Of a stretch of DNA of 64,000 bases, positions 53,502-62,775 are shown in pieces. The stretch is taken from assembly GCA_024275955.1 (NCBI GenBank), contig JAJRYD010000026.1, positions 1 through 64,000 of the forward strand. Direction: 5' to 3'. The stretch's first letter is position 1, and each line of letters begins with the position of its first letter. Made by a program: the position numbers and the translations under genes. The notes beneath the pieces were generated by a model. It saw only the letters and a list, made by a program, of their open reading frames with translations, made no database searches and had not been told where the DNA came from. Source of the DNA: Nitrospirota bacterium. Its GTDB lineage: Bacteria; Nitrospinota_A; UBA7883; JACRGQ01.

Positions 53502-54662
53502 GTGTTCCTTAATATGGGGCCGTCCCACCCTGCCACGCATGGAACGGTCAGGTTTTTGCTTAGGCTTGAGGGTGAGCGCATTATCAATATGGAAACGGAG
53601 ATAGGCTATCTTCACCGCGCTTTTGAAAAGCATTGCGAAAACGGAAAATGGACTCAGGCGTTTCCGTACACAGACAGGCTTAACTACAACTCTGCGATGC
53701 AAAACAACGTAGCTTTTGCTTTAGGCGTTGAAAAACTTTTTGGTGTAGTAGATAAACTGCCGGAGCGTTGCCGGTACATAAGGGTAATCGTCTGCGAGCT
53801 GTCGAGGCTTTGCGATCATTACACCAACCTAGGCGCGGCGGCGCTGGAGCTTGGAGCGTTGACGGCTTTCCTTTATTTCGTCGAAGCAAGAGAGCTTACT
53901 TGGGACCTTATGGAATCAATCTGCGGAGCGAGGCTTACGTCTAACTATATCCGTATAGGCGGAGTAACCGCCGACCTGCCGGAAAACTTTAAAGAGCATG
54001 TTAAAGAGGTTTTTGACCGGAACCGCGAGTTTTACGACGATTTCGACAAACTCCTCACGCACAACAGAATTTTCCTAGATAGAATGAGAGAGGTAGGAAC
54101 TATTTCCGCCGAAGACGCTATAGCGTTTGGGTTTACCGGCCCATGCCTTAGGGCCGCTGGAGTGGAGTATGACGTAAGAAAGGCGAACCCGTACCTTGTG
54201 TATGACGAGCTTGATTTCGACGTGCCTGTAGGCTTCACTGGAGATAACTTCGATATTTATCTTATAAGAATGGAAGAGGTTAAGCAGTCGATTAGAATAA
54301 TAGAGCAGGCGCTTGAAAAAATACCGGAAGGGCCTGTTAATATCGACGACCCGAACATAAGACAACATTCAAAAGAAAGAATCCATGACGATATGGAATC
54401 TATGATATTTCATTTCAAAAACCAGATAGAGGGGATACAGGTTCCAAAAGGCGAGTCGTATTTCCCTACGGAAGGCTCTAACGGCGAGGTAGGTTTTTAT
54501 CTTGTAAGCGACGGCGGTGGCAAGCCGTACAAGTGCCGTGTCCGCCCTCCATGCATACCGCTTACGCAGGCTATGGGCTTTCGCGTTAAGGGGCTGTTTC
54601 TTGCCGACATAATACCTACGTTCGACATGATTAACCTTATAGGCGGAGAGTGCGACAGGTAA
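53502..54662 (+). CDS. nuoD: Complex I subunit NuoD
   Basis: The 386 residues from GTG 53502 carry the 49-kDa subunit signature LNMGPSHPATHGTVRF near the start, where His contacts the quinone, and later YLHRAFEKHCENGKWTQAFPYTDRLNY and GECDR at the end. It binds quinone with NuoB at cluster N2. The start shown follows an in-frame stop and has only a weak ribosome-binding sequence, so translation may use reinitiation or may be damaged. Its last codons overlap nuoH by TAATG. Confidence 0.93.
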   Translation: MFLNMGPSHPATHGTVRFLLRLEGERIINMETEIGYLHRAFEKHCENGKWTQAFPYTDRLNYNSAMQNNVAFALGVEKLFGVVDKLPERCRYIRVIVCELSRLCDHYTNLGAAALELGALTAFLYFVEARELTWDLMESICGARLTSNYIRIGGVTADLPENFKEHVKEVFDRNREFYDDFDKLLTHNRIFLDRMREVGTISAEDAIAFGFTGPCLRAAGVEYDVRKANPYLVYDELDFDVPVGFTGDNFDIYLIRMEEVKQSIRIIEQALEKIPEGPVNIDDPNIRQHSKERIHDDMESMIFHFKNQIEGIQVPKGESYFPTEGSNGEVGFYLVSDGGGKPYKCRVRPPCIPLTQAMGFRVKGLFLADIIPTFDMINLIGGECDR

Positions 54663-55771
54663 TGGACATAACACTCATCCCCGGGTATCAGTACATGCCC
54701 GAACTGGTAGAGATGATGCTCAAAATTGTCTTCATCTTTACCATGAATGTCGGTGTTTTTGCTCCGCTACTTGGATATGTCGAAAGAAAACAGTCTGCCC
54801 TTATGCAGGATAGGATAGGTGCAAACAGAGCGGCGATACTAGGGTTTACCATTTTTGGTTTGTGGCACACGATGACAGACGCAATAAAGCTGATAGCAAA
54901 AGAGGACTTCATACCAGAAGGCGCCGACAAGCCTTTGCATTTTTTAGCGCCTTTTGTAGCGGTAGTGCCGGCGCTTATAGCGTTTGCCGTAATACCGTTC
55001 GGCGGAACATACTACCTTTGGGGGCATGAGGCGCACCTTATTATTGCCGACCTTGACGTAGGAATACTCTTTATATTCGCTGTCGCCGGCATCGGCACTT
55101 ACGGCGCCGTTATAGCGGCGTGGGCTTCCAATAATAACTGGTCTTTGCTCGGCGGTGTTCGTACCGCCGCGCAGATGGTCTCTTACGAAGTAGCTATGGG
55201 CCTTACTATCGTCGGCGTTCTTATGGTTTACGAATCTCTAAAGCTTACGGAAATCGCTCTTATACAGGAAGATTTTTTCATGTGGGGTATATTCCTCCAG
55301 CCTGTCGGCTTCCTGCTTTTCCTCGCCTGCGCTTTGGCCGAGAACAAAAGAGTGCCGTTTGATATACCGGAAGCAGAGTCGGAGCTTATTGCCGGTTACT
55401 TTACCGAGTATTCCGGCTTGAAGTTTGCGATGTTCTGGATGGCGGAGTTTGTAGAGATTGTAACCATCTCGGCTATCCTTACCGTTCTCTTTTTCGGGGC
55501 GTGGCATATACCGTTCGTAACGCATGACGGCTTGCTTTCGCTTCTGACAAGTGTCGTAGGTGCCGATATCGGCAATCTTTTGCTGATGTTTATTCATCTT
55601 GCGGTTTTTTGGGGCAAGGTCTGCTTCCTTATAGTGTTCCTTATGCTTATCCGCTGGTCGCTTCCGCGCTTTAGGTACGACCAGATAATGAAACTCGGCT
55701 GGAAGATAATTCTTCCCCTGGCGCTAGTGAACATACTTGCAACAGGCGTAATACTTTTGGTGGTGAAATAA
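54662..55771 (+). CDS. nuoH: Complex I subunit NuoH
   Basis: The protein has 369 residues from ATG 54662, overlapping the nuoD stop. It has eight helices, with the quinone-channel segments DRIGANRAAILGFTIFGLWH and LAENKRVPFDIPEAESELIAGYFTEYSG, the latter the most conserved part of NuoH. It forms the junction between the arm with NuoB/D and the membrane pumps. The end TAATG couples to nuoI. Confidence 0.95.
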   Translation: MDITLIPGYQYMPELVEMMLKIVFIFTMNVGVFAPLLGYVERKQSALMQDRIGANRAAILGFTIFGLWHTMTDAIKLIAKEDFIPEGADKPLHFLAPFVAVVPALIAFAVIPFGGTYYLWGHEAHLIIADLDVGILFIFAVAGIGTYGAVIAAWASNNNWSLLGGVRTAAQMVSYEVAMGLTIVGVLMVYESLKLTEIALIQEDFFMWGIFLQPVGFLLFLACALAENKRVPFDIPEAESELIAGYFTEYSGLKFAMFWMAEFVEIVTISAILTVLFFGAWHIPFVTHDGLLSLLTSVVGADIGNLLLMFIHLAVFWGKVCFLIVFLMLIRWSLPRFRYDQIMKLGWKIILPLALVNILATGVILLVVK

Positions 55772-56346
55772 TGGCCGGCGGTTATTACAAAATTAAAAGA
55801 GGCGAGAGCTTGACCTTTTGGGAGAGGCTTTACCTGCCGGAAATTTTTAGAGGGTTATCGGTTACGACAAGGCATTTTATCCCGAACTGGATATCGACAA
55901 TAATAGCTTATATTACCCGTACCCCTGAAAAGCGAAAGATAATGACTATCTACTATCCTGAAGAGTTGCCGGAAATTCCCGATTCATACAGAGGCAAGCC
56001 GGTACTCGTGCGGGCCGGTAACGGCGCTACAAAGTGCGTCGCCTGCGGGCTTTGCGAAGTGGCATGTCCGCCAAAATGTATTTCGATAGTCGGCGGTAAC
56101 AGAAGTGACGGCACAAGATACCCGGAAACGTACACGCTTGACGGCAGTCGCTGTATTTTCTGCGGGCTTTGCGAGGAGGCTTGCCCCGTCGAAGCTATCG
56201 TAATGAGCCACAGGTATCAAGACCTATGCGAGCATGACCGAAGCAAAATGATTTACAGCAAAGAGGATCTGCTTGTTCCCGAAAAAGATTTACAATCGCG
56301 GCTCGATTTTATAAGAAGGAGGGCCTACGGTAAATGCAACTACTGA
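55771..56346 (+). CDS. nuoI: Complex I subunit NuoI
   Basis: The 191 residues have two ferredoxin-type motifs, CVACGLCEVACPPKCI and CIFCGLCEEACPVEAI, for the N6a and N6b clusters, which pass electrons from NuoG to NuoB. It is directly coupled to nuoH by TAATG and overlaps nuoJ by 13 bases. Confidence 0.96.
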   Translation: MAGGYYKIKRGESLTFWERLYLPEIFRGLSVTTRHFIPNWISTIIAYITRTPEKRKIMTIYYPEELPEIPDSYRGKPVLVRAGNGATKCVACGLCEVACPPKCISIVGGNRSDGTRYPETYTLDGSRCIFCGLCEEACPVEAIVMSHRYQDLCEHDRSKMIYSKEDLLVPEKDLQSRLDFIRRRAYGKCNY

Positions 56347-56831
56347 TGTTTTATCTGATAGGGTTCTTCGCCGTTCTTTCGGCTGTTTCGATGATAGTAG
56401 TAAGGAAGCCTCTTAACTCGGCGCTTTTCCTTATATTAAACATGATATGCCTTGCCGGTCTTTTTGCGCTTCTTAACGCGCATCTTATAGCCGTTTTGCA
56501 GATTATAGTTTACGCTGGCGCCATTATGGTGCTGGTTCTTTTTGTGATTATGGTTTTGAACCTGCGTGAAAAGGATGGAGATATAACTGTCCGAAAGGTT
56601 GCCGCGCAGTTTGTCGGCATTATCGTTGTTTCGGTGGTTATGGTGATGGTAGGAGCATCTGTAGATCCAAGCGCTATCTCTGCTTTGGGGTCTGCTTCGC
56701 CGGAGTTCGGCACTGTTGTCGGAGTTGGAAAAACTCTTTTTACAGATTACATACTGCCGTTCGAGATTGTCTCTGTGCTTTTGCTCGCGGCGATTATCGG
56801 GGCGGTTATTTTGAGTAAGTCGAAGGTGTAG
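56334..56831 (+). CDS. nuoJ: Complex I subunit NuoJ
   Basis: The 165 residues have five helices. [26 protein letters not shown] and [29 protein letters not shown], the latter with the helix-3 pi-bulge region, are the family marks. The start overlaps nuoI's end. An alternative start at ATG 56346 is less likely. Confidence 0.93.
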   Translation: MQLLMFYLIGFFAVLSAVSMIVVRKPLNSALFLILNMICLAGLFALLNAHLIAVLQIIVYAGAIMVLVLFVIMVLNLREKDGDITVRKVAAQFVGIIVVSVVMVMVGASVDPSAISALGSASPEFGTVVGVGKTLFTDYILPFEIVSVLLLAAIIGAVILSKSKV

Positions 56832-56833
56832 AG

Positions 56834-57142
56834 ATGGCAGAACTTACTTTAAACCATTACCTTATTTTAAGCGGAGTGCTTTTCTCCATCGGTGTCATAG
56901 GGGTGCTTACAAGGCGCAACGTAATAGTTGTCTATATGTGCATCGAGCTTATGTTCAACGCGGCGAACCTTATGATAATAGCTTTCTCAAACAGTCTTGG
57001 AGATATGACCGGCCATGTTTTTGTTTTCATGGTTATGGCGGTAGCGGCGGCGGAGGCGGCTGTCGGCTTGGCAATAATAATAGCTTTATATAGAAACAAA
57101 AAGACGGTTGACGTGGACGAAGTCAACCTTTTGAAAGGGTAG
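56834..57142 (+). CDS. nuoK: Complex I subunit NuoK
   Basis: The 102 residues have three helices. [18 protein letters not shown] and [31 protein letters not shown] are the NuoK signatures, including the two membrane glutamates important for proton transfer. It begins 3 bases after nuoJ. Confidence 0.96.
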   Translation: MAELTLNHYLILSGVLFSIGVIGVLTRRNVIVVYMCIELMFNAANLMIIAFSNSLGDMTGHVFVFMVMAVAAAEAAVGLAIIIALYRNKKTVDVDEVNLLKG

Positions 57143-57149
57143 AGGTTTA

Positions 57150-59081
57150 ATGGGCGATTTCTTGTGGGTTATCGTTTTACTGCCGCTTATAGGCGCTATC
57201 GCTACAGGCCTCTTCGGCCAGAAGATGAGCAAGGCTGGCGTCAACTTTTGGGCGCTTGGCTCTACAGGTCTCTCGTTCCTCCTTGCGGTAATAGCTTTTA
57301 TTGAGCTTGTTTTGCGTCCGGCCAGCGAGAGGGTTATAGTCAACACTGTTTACAGCTGGATAGCGGCTGGGGACTTAAACGTAAACGCAGGCTTTCTGCT
57401 CGACCCGCTTTCCGGCATATGGCTTTTAATAGTTACAGGTGTCGGGTTTCTCATACATATCTACTCGACAGGCTACATGAGCCACGACCATTCATACTGG
57501 CGGTTCTTTTGCTACCTTAACCTTTTTATGTTCTCAATGCTTATGCTCGTTATGGGCGACAACTACCTGCTTATGTTCATAGGGTGGGAAGGCGTGGGGC
57601 TTTGCTCGTATCTGCTTATAGGATACGACTATCACCGCGATGCCGCCGCGACTGCCGGCAAGAAGGCGTTCGTGATGAACAGAATCGGCGATTTTGGTTT
57701 TATGCTCGGTATGTTCCTTATCTTCGTAACTTTTGGGACGCTTGATTACCAGACAGTTTTTAATAACGCCCACGACAAGCTTGCCGTAGGCGGAGCGGTT
57801 GCCACCGCCATTACGCTTTTGCTTTTTGTAGGGGCTGTCGGCAAGTCGGCGCAGATTCCTCTCTACACTTGGCTACCAGACGCTATGGAAGGCCCAACGC
57901 CAGTGTCTGCGCTTATCCACGCGGCGACGATGGTAACGGCAGGCGTTTATATGGTTTGCCGTTCTTCGGTTCTTTTCGATATGGCTCCGACATCTATGGC
58001 GGTTGTCGCCGTGATAGGCGCCGCTACCGCTATCTTTGCCGCCACTATAGGTCTCTTTCAAAAAGATATTAAAAAGGTACTCGCCTATTCTACGGTATCT
58101 CAGCTTGGCTATATGTTTATGGCTTGCGGTGTCGGGGCTTATGTCGCCGCCGCGTTTCATGTAATGACGCATGCGTTTTTCAAAGCTTGCCTGTTCCTCG
58201 GTTCCGGCTCGGTTATACATGCTATGTCTGGCGAGCAGAACATGGAAAAGATGGGCGGCCTAAAGAAGCATATGCCAAAAACCTACTGGACATTTCTTAT
58301 CTCTACATTGGCGATAGCTGGCATATTTCCGTTTGCCGGTTTTTTTAGTAAAGATGAAATTCTTTACAAAACATACGCCTCCGGCAACATAGTGCTTTGG
58401 GGTATAGGCGCAGTTGCCGCCGGCATTACCGCTTTCTATATGTTTCGCGCCGTCTTTATGACATTTCACGGAACCAGCAGGGTAGAGCCGGAAGCTATGA
58501 AGCATCTGCACGAATCGCCAAATGTTATGACAACACCGTTGATAATTCTTGCCGGCCTTGCCGCCGTCGGCGGGTTCCTCGGCGTGCCTATTATCGAGGG
58601 TTGGAATATTCTTCACAACTTTTTAGGCCCGGTGTTTGAGCATGGCGGTACGGCTCACGGCCCGGCGGAGCATGGCGAACACCACCTTACGACGGAGCTT
58701 ATGCTTATGGGAGTGTCGATAGGCATAGCTGTTGTAGGTATAGCCAAAGCATACATTGCGTATATCAAACACCCAGAGATTACCGAAAAACTTTACAAGA
58801 TGTTCAAGCCTATACATACCGTCATATACAATAAATATTATGTAGACGAGCTTTACGATATCCTTATAGTAAAGCCGACTGTGGCGACAAGCAGATGGGT
58901 GCTTCACAAGCTTGTGGACGAGATAATAATAGATGGCATAGTGAACGGCGTTGGCGATTTCTTTGTGACGCTAAGCTCAATGGTAAAAAAGTTCCAGTCC
59001 GGCCTTTTGCGCGATTATGCTCTTACGATGATGCTTGGCGCGCTTCTCTTCGTTAGCTTCTATCTGTGGGGTGGTAAATGA
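57150..59081 (+). CDS. nuoL: Complex I antiporter-like subunit NuoL
   Basis: The 643 residues are of standard size, with 16 helices. VGLCSYLLIGYDYHRDAAATAG, KSAQIPLYTWLPDAMEGPTPVSALIHAATMV and the conserved Lys/His residues of the proton channel are visible. The long lateral helix at the end (about 540-600) includes EITEKLYKMFKPIHTVIYN and is followed by the final helix. A ribosome-binding sequence AGAGG precedes the ATG. It overlaps nuoM by ATGA. Confidence 0.96.
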   Translation: MGDFLWVIVLLPLIGAIATGLFGQKMSKAGVNFWALGSTGLSFLLAVIAFIELVLRPASERVIVNTVYSWIAAGDLNVNAGFLLDPLSGIWLLIVTGVGFLIHIYSTGYMSHDHSYWRFFCYLNLFMFSMLMLVMGDNYLLMFIGWEGVGLCSYLLIGYDYHRDAAATAGKKAFVMNRIGDFGFMLGMFLIFVTFGTLDYQTVFNNAHDKLAVGGAVATAITLLLFVGAVGKSAQIPLYTWLPDAMEGPTPVSALIHAATMVTAGVYMVCRSSVLFDMAPTSMAVVAVIGAATAIFAATIGLFQKDIKKVLAYSTVSQLGYMFMACGVGAYVAAAFHVMTHAFFKACLFLGSGSVIHAMSGEQNMEKMGGLKKHMPKTYWTFLISTLAIAGIFPFAGFFSKDEILYKTYASGNIVLWGIGAVAAGITAFYMFRAVFMTFHGTSRVEPEAMKHLHESPNVMTTPLIILAGLAAVGGFLGVPIIEGWNILHNFLGPVFEHGGTAHGPAEHGEHHLTTELMLMGVSIGIAVVGIAKAYIAYIKHPEITEKLYKMFKPIHTVIYNKYYVDELYDILIVKPTVATSRWVLHKLVDEIIIDGIVNGVGDFFVTLSSMVKKFQSGLLRDYALTMMLGALLFVSFYLWGGK

Positions 59082-60631
59082 GTATCCCCTGGCTTTCAAT
59101 AGTTACGTTTGTGCCTCTTGTAGGTGCGGCTGTCATCCTTATGGTCGACCGTGATAACAAAAGCCTTATAAACGGGATTACCTTCGCTACCGGAGTTATA
59201 GATTTCATTCTCTCCGTGCCTCTCTTTTTTATGTTTCGCGAAGGTACCGCAGATATGCAGTTTGTAGAGCGGTTCGACTGGGTTAAGAGCATCGGTATCG
59301 AGTACCATATGGGTATCGACGGTATCTCTCTTTTTATGGTTTTACTTACCACTTTTATCTGCATGATTTGCTATCTCTCCACATGGACGGCTATTACCGA
59401 GAACGTGAAAGAGTTTAATATCCTGATGCTTGTTTTGCAGACGGCGATGATAGGCGTTTTCTGCTCGCTCGATTTTATTCTCTTCTTTGTTTTCTGGGAA
59501 TTAATGCTTATCCCTATGTACATTCTTATAGGCGTATGGGGCGGAAAGCGGAAGATATACGCTACGGTAAAATTTTTCCTTTATACAATGGCCGGCTCGG
59601 TGCTTATGCTTCTTGCTATCATTGTGCTTTATATCGAAAACCACGCGCAAACAGGCATCTACACGTTCGATATACTTAAGTATCACGGCATGTCGCTTAC
59701 GCATGTTGCGCAGTTCTGGATGTTCCTTGCGTTCTTCGTGGCGTTTGCCATCAAGGTGCCGGTATGGCCGTTCCATACATGGCTACCGGACGCGCATGTG
59801 GAAGCGCCTACCGCAGGTTCTGTTATTCTGGCCGGAATCCTTCTAAAGATGGGAACATACGGTTTCCTTAGGTTTGCTATTCCTATATTTCCAGAGGCGG
59901 CGCAGTCTGCCGCATGGTGGATTTGCGGTATAGCGATAATAGGCATAATCTACGGCGCGTTGGTTGCTATGGTACAGGAAGATGTAAAAAAGCTTGTCGC
60001 CTACTCGTCTGTAAGCCATCTCGGTTTCGTCGTGCTTGGCACATTTGTGTTTACTCTTAGAGGCATAGAAGGCGCGATAATGCAGATGATAAATCACGGC
60101 ATCTCTACCGGCGCGCTTTTTCTTCTGGTCGGCATTCTTTACGAAAGAAGAGGCACAAGGGAAATATCGGAGTTCGGCGGGTTGACTAAGGTTATGCCGA
60201 GGTTCGCTGTCGTCTTTATGATAGTAACACTTTCATCTATAGCCTTGCCTATGACCAACGGGTTTGTCGGCGAATTTTTAATTCTGCTCGGCGTTTTCGA
60301 GGCTAACGTATGGTACGCGGTGCTTGCCTCCACAGGTATAATACTTGGGGCTGTTTATATGCTTTGGATGTTCCAGCGTGTGATGTTTGGCGAGATAACA
60401 AACGAGAAAAATAAAAACCTGCCAGACCTTACCAAACGGGAGATGACATATCTGGCACCGTTGGTTTTCTTTATCTTCCTTTTGGGCGTTTACCCGAACC
60501 CTGTGATAAAGAAAATGGAAGCATCGGTTGAACACCTGCTTATAAAAATCGACAAAAGCGGGCAGAACGCCTATGTGAGAGGCTCTAAGGTTGTGAACCC
60601 TGTTCCAGAGACAAAAGGCGGGGGAGACTAG
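59078..60631 (+). CDS. nuoM: Complex I antiporter-like subunit NuoM
   Basis: The 517 residues have 14 helices and the MrpD-type core. FVFWELMLIPMYILIGVWGG with the conserved Glu, then KVPVWPFHTWLPDAHVEAPTAGSVILAGILLKMGTYG and LVAYSSVSHLGFVVLG, show the proton pathway Lys and His. It is coupled to nuoL by ATGA and ends next to nuoN. Confidence 0.96.
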   Translation: MSIPWLSIVTFVPLVGAAVILMVDRDNKSLINGITFATGVIDFILSVPLFFMFREGTADMQFVERFDWVKSIGIEYHMGIDGISLFMVLLTTFICMICYLSTWTAITENVKEFNILMLVLQTAMIGVFCSLDFILFFVFWELMLIPMYILIGVWGGKRKIYATVKFFLYTMAGSVLMLLAIIVLYIENHAQTGIYTFDILKYHGMSLTHVAQFWMFLAFFVAFAIKVPVWPFHTWLPDAHVEAPTAGSVILAGILLKMGTYGFLRFAIPIFPEAAQSAAWWICGIAIIGIIYGALVAMVQEDVKKLVAYSSVSHLGFVVLGTFVFTLRGIEGAIMQMINHGISTGALFLLVGILYERRGTREISEFGGLTKVMPRFAVVFMIVTLSSIALPMTNGFVGEFLILLGVFEANVWYAVLASTGIILGAVYMLWMFQRVMFGEITNEKNKNLPDLTKREMTYLAPLVFFIFLLGVYPNPVIKKMEASVEHLLIKIDKSGQNAYVRGSKVVNPVPETKGGGD

Positions 60632-62077
60632 ATGGATATTGTTATACCGTCTATAAGTTTTTCGGCTATTATGCCGGAGCTGGTTCTCCTAGCTGTCGGC
60701 ATTCTTATACTTTTGCTTGATGTCTTTTCCGAGAAACATAGCGGGAAGCTGGCATACATAGCAGTTGGCGGTGTTGCTACCGCCCTTTTCTTTGCGATGA
60801 CACCGATAACCGACCCCTCCACCACCTTCGCGGGGCTTTACTCTGCGGACAGGTTTACGCAGTTCTTTAAGGTAATATTCCTTATAGGAACAGGCCTCAC
60901 ACTGCTTATCTCCGAAAAATATGCCAAAGAAAACAACATAAACCACGGTGAATATTATTCGCTGATACTTTTCGCCACTGTCGGCATGATGTTTATGGCG
61001 GGAGGGGCCGACCTCATTACCATCTTTATGGGTGTCGAGCTGATGTCTATCTGCCTTTACATATTGGCAGGCTACACCCGCGCAAGAATGGCATCGAACG
61101 AAGCTTCGATGAAATATTTTCTGCTTGGAGCGTTTGCCAGCGGTTTTCTCCTTTACGGCATGGGGCTTATATACGGTATCACGGGGCAGACTAAGCTGGT
61201 TAAGATAGCCGGAGCGATTTCCGCTAACTCGGATAACATGATGGTACTGGTGATAGGAGCAGGCTTGATGATAGTCGGTTTTGCTTTTAAGCTTGCGGCG
61301 GTTCCGTTTCACCAGTGGACACCAGACGTATATCAGGGCGCGCCGATTCCTGTTACCGCGTTTATGTCTTCCGGCCCTAAAGCGGCGGCACTCGCGGCTA
61401 TTCTCAGGGTGCTTGTCGAGGCTATGAACTTCATACAGGTCGATTGGATAATGTGGGTTTCGGTGCTGGCGATAATGACGATGACCGTTGGCAATATAGC
61501 GGCGCTTGTCCAGTCCGACATTAAGAGGATGCTCGCGTTTTCTTCCATATCGCATGCCGGTTACGCGCTTGTAGGCGTTTCCGCGGCAACTTCTGACGGA
61601 GTTTCCGCCGTCATGTTCTATATGCTTGTTTACACATTTATGAATATAGCGGCATTCGGCATTCTCGCGCTGGTCGCAAAGGCAAACGAACAAAATACAA
61701 GCATAGATGCCTTTAAAGGGCTGTTTAGAACCAATCCGGTATTAGCCGCCGTGATGACTATTATGCTTTTCTCACTCGCCGGAATACCGCCGATGGGTGG
61801 CTTTATGGCAAAGTTCTATATTTTCATGTCGGCAGTTAATGCTGGGCATTTGGGGCTTGTTCTCGTAGCGGTTATCAACTCCGCTATAGGCGCCTATTAC
61901 TACATCAAGGTTATAGTCGCTATTTACTTTCAAGAAAACCCTGAAAAGCCGGAGCCGGTAAAAGCGGGGCCATCGCTTGTTTTCGCGTTGCTTGTTTCGG
62001 TGATAGCGGTTTTCGTTTTGGGGCTTATGCCGGACTGCTACCTAACGATTGCCGGCAAAGCGTTACTGCCGTTCTAG
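60632..62077 (+). CDS. nuoN: Complex I antiporter-like subunit NuoN
   Basis: The 481 residues have 14 helices. GVELMSICLYILAGYTRARMASNEASMKYFLLGAFASG and FKLAAVPFHQWTPDVYQGAPIPVTAFMS are the family signatures. It ends the operon: 58 bases later comes a tRNA-Leu remnant. No terminator hairpin is obvious after the stop. Confidence 0.96.
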   Translation: MDIVIPSISFSAIMPELVLLAVGILILLLDVFSEKHSGKLAYIAVGGVATALFFAMTPITDPSTTFAGLYSADRFTQFFKVIFLIGTGLTLLISEKYAKENNINHGEYYSLILFATVGMMFMAGGADLITIFMGVELMSICLYILAGYTRARMASNEASMKYFLLGAFASGFLLYGMGLIYGITGQTKLVKIAGAISANSDNMMVLVIGAGLMIVGFAFKLAAVPFHQWTPDVYQGAPIPVTAFMSSGPKAAALAAILRVLVEAMNFIQVDWIMWVSVLAIMTMTVGNIAALVQSDIKRMLAFSSISHAGYALVGVSAATSDGVSAVMFYMLVYTFMNIAAFGILALVAKANEQNTSIDAFKGLFRTNPVLAAVMTIMLFSLAGIPPMGGFMAKFYIFMSAVNAGHLGLVLVAVINSAIGAYYYIKVIVAIYFQENPEKPEPVKAGPSLVFALLVSVIAVFVLGLMPDCYLTIAGKALLPF

Positions 62078-62078
62078 C

Positions 62079-62161
62079 TTTTCCTGTTTTTATTTTAGCC
62101 AAAGCGTGTAGAATCTTCTCTGGCCTTTCTTTCATGCCGGAGTGGTGAAATTGGTAGACGC
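62079..62161. repeat. 83-bp perfect direct repeat, first copy
   Basis: Bases 62079-62161 are identical to 62298-62380. Each begins TTTTCCTGTTTTTATTTTAG and ends with tRNA-Leu bases GGTAGACGC. The copies are offset by 219 bases. The repeat covers the 57 bases in front of the tRNA genes, which may be their promoter, and the 5' 26 bases of the tRNA. Confidence 0.9.
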
Positions 62162-62284
62162 TTGGGGACTCTCAAAACCATGCGTAGGTAATCGGTGCCG
62201 GTTCGAAAACGAGGCGAAGCCGAGTTTCTGCGAGCCTTCCTTAAAGTTTTTCAATAAATGGCTTTAGCTAATCCGGCCTCCGAC
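62136..62284 (+). pseudogene. Broken tRNA-Leu with a 64-nt insertion in the T-loop
   Basis: The 5' part GCCGGAG...GGTAGACGC is identical to the intact gene at 62355. The anticodon arm is distorted (TTGGGGACTCTCAAAACCA) and cannot form a normal five-bp stem. The T-stem is kept as GCCGG (62197-62201) and CCGGC (62273-62277), but the loop holds TTCGA, then 64 extra bases (62207-62270), then AT. The acceptor end is CTCCGAC, one mismatch to the 5' strand, and CCA is replaced by TGCC. It would not be a working tRNA. It resembles a tRNA gene damaged by an integration event at the T-loop. Confidence 0.6.
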
Positions 62285-62297
62285 TGCCGTGAGGCAG

Positions 62298-62380
62298 TTT
62301 TCCTGTTTTTATTTTAGCCAAAGCGTGTAGAATCTTCTCTGGCCTTTCTTTCATGCCGGAGTGGTGAAATTGGTAGACGC
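62298..62380. repeat. 83-bp perfect direct repeat, second copy
   Basis: This copy lies in front of, and continues into, the intact tRNA-Leu gene. It is identical over 83 bases to 62079-62161, after which the two sequences diverge strongly. Confidence 0.9.
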
Positions 62381-62441
62381 ACGGGACTCAAAATCCCGCG
62401 GGGGCAACCTCGTGCCGGTTCGATTCCGGCCTCCGGCACCA
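62355..62441 (+). tRNA. tRNA-Leu (CAA)
   Basis: The 87-nt gene starts GCCGGAGTGGTGAAATTGG and ends CTCCGGCACCA, with the CCA encoded. The anticodon stem-loop CGGGA-CTCAAAA-TCCCG gives the anticodon CAA. A long variable arm (CGGGGGCAACCTCG) and the T-arm GCCGGTTCGATTCCGGC are type II features. The integrase of an inserted element follows 335 bases later, so this gene's 3' end is the probable attachment site. Confidence 0.95.
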
Positions 62442-62500
62442 AGCATTCCAGCTAGTTAGGCCTAAATACCTGAGGGGTTATTTTACCCTATACCTTCAAT

Positions 62501-62645
62501 GGTGCACTCATGGTGCACTTCTGCCTAGATATTTTTTAGTTCCAAACATGATTCGTGAGCCACCGTAACCAGCTAAAAGTATAACTATCTAGAATAATAG
62601 GATTTATGCTTTAGGTTTTGCAATTAATTGCACTAAAAGTGCACT
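62501..62645. promoter_or_regulatory. GTGCACT repeats: probable integrase arm sites
   Basis: GTGCACT occurs at 62502-62508 and 62513-62519 (11-base period, about one helical turn), and again at 62639-62645. TGCACT (62629-62634) forms a perfect inverted repeat with AGTGCA (62638-62643) across AAA. Such short repeats between an attachment site and an integrase gene commonly bind the N-terminal domain of tyrosine integrases. The whole spacer 62442-62775 is AT-rich and has no gene. Confidence 0.55.
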
Positions 62646-62649
62646 ATTT

Positions 62650-62671
62650 AATCTTTACAAATGTAAAGATT
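62650..62671. promoter_or_regulatory. Inverted repeat upstream of the integrase gene
   Basis: AATCTTTACA-AA-TGTAAAGATT is a perfect 10-bp inverted repeat, 104 bases before the integrase ATG. It may be an operator or a further integrase/excisionase site. Confidence 0.5.
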
Positions 62672-62775
62672 ACTGTATTTAAAAAGATTATACGTATTAT
62701 GCAAGTGATACTAAATCCCCTGTTGTATTATGTTGCCCAATGCTGTAGTCTGTTTTTGTTACTTAAGGAGTTGTA

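Noticed and set aside
60689-61693. Minus-strand frame of 334 residues over nuoN
   Set aside because: Histidine/arginine-rich composition typical of an antisense shadow of a membrane protein; nuoN is certain.
62136-62284. Group I intron or archaeal-type spliced tRNA-Leu
   Set aside because: The insertion is only 64 nt and lies in the T-loop; the anticodon arm is also damaged and the acceptor has lost CCA, so a pseudogene is the simpler reading.
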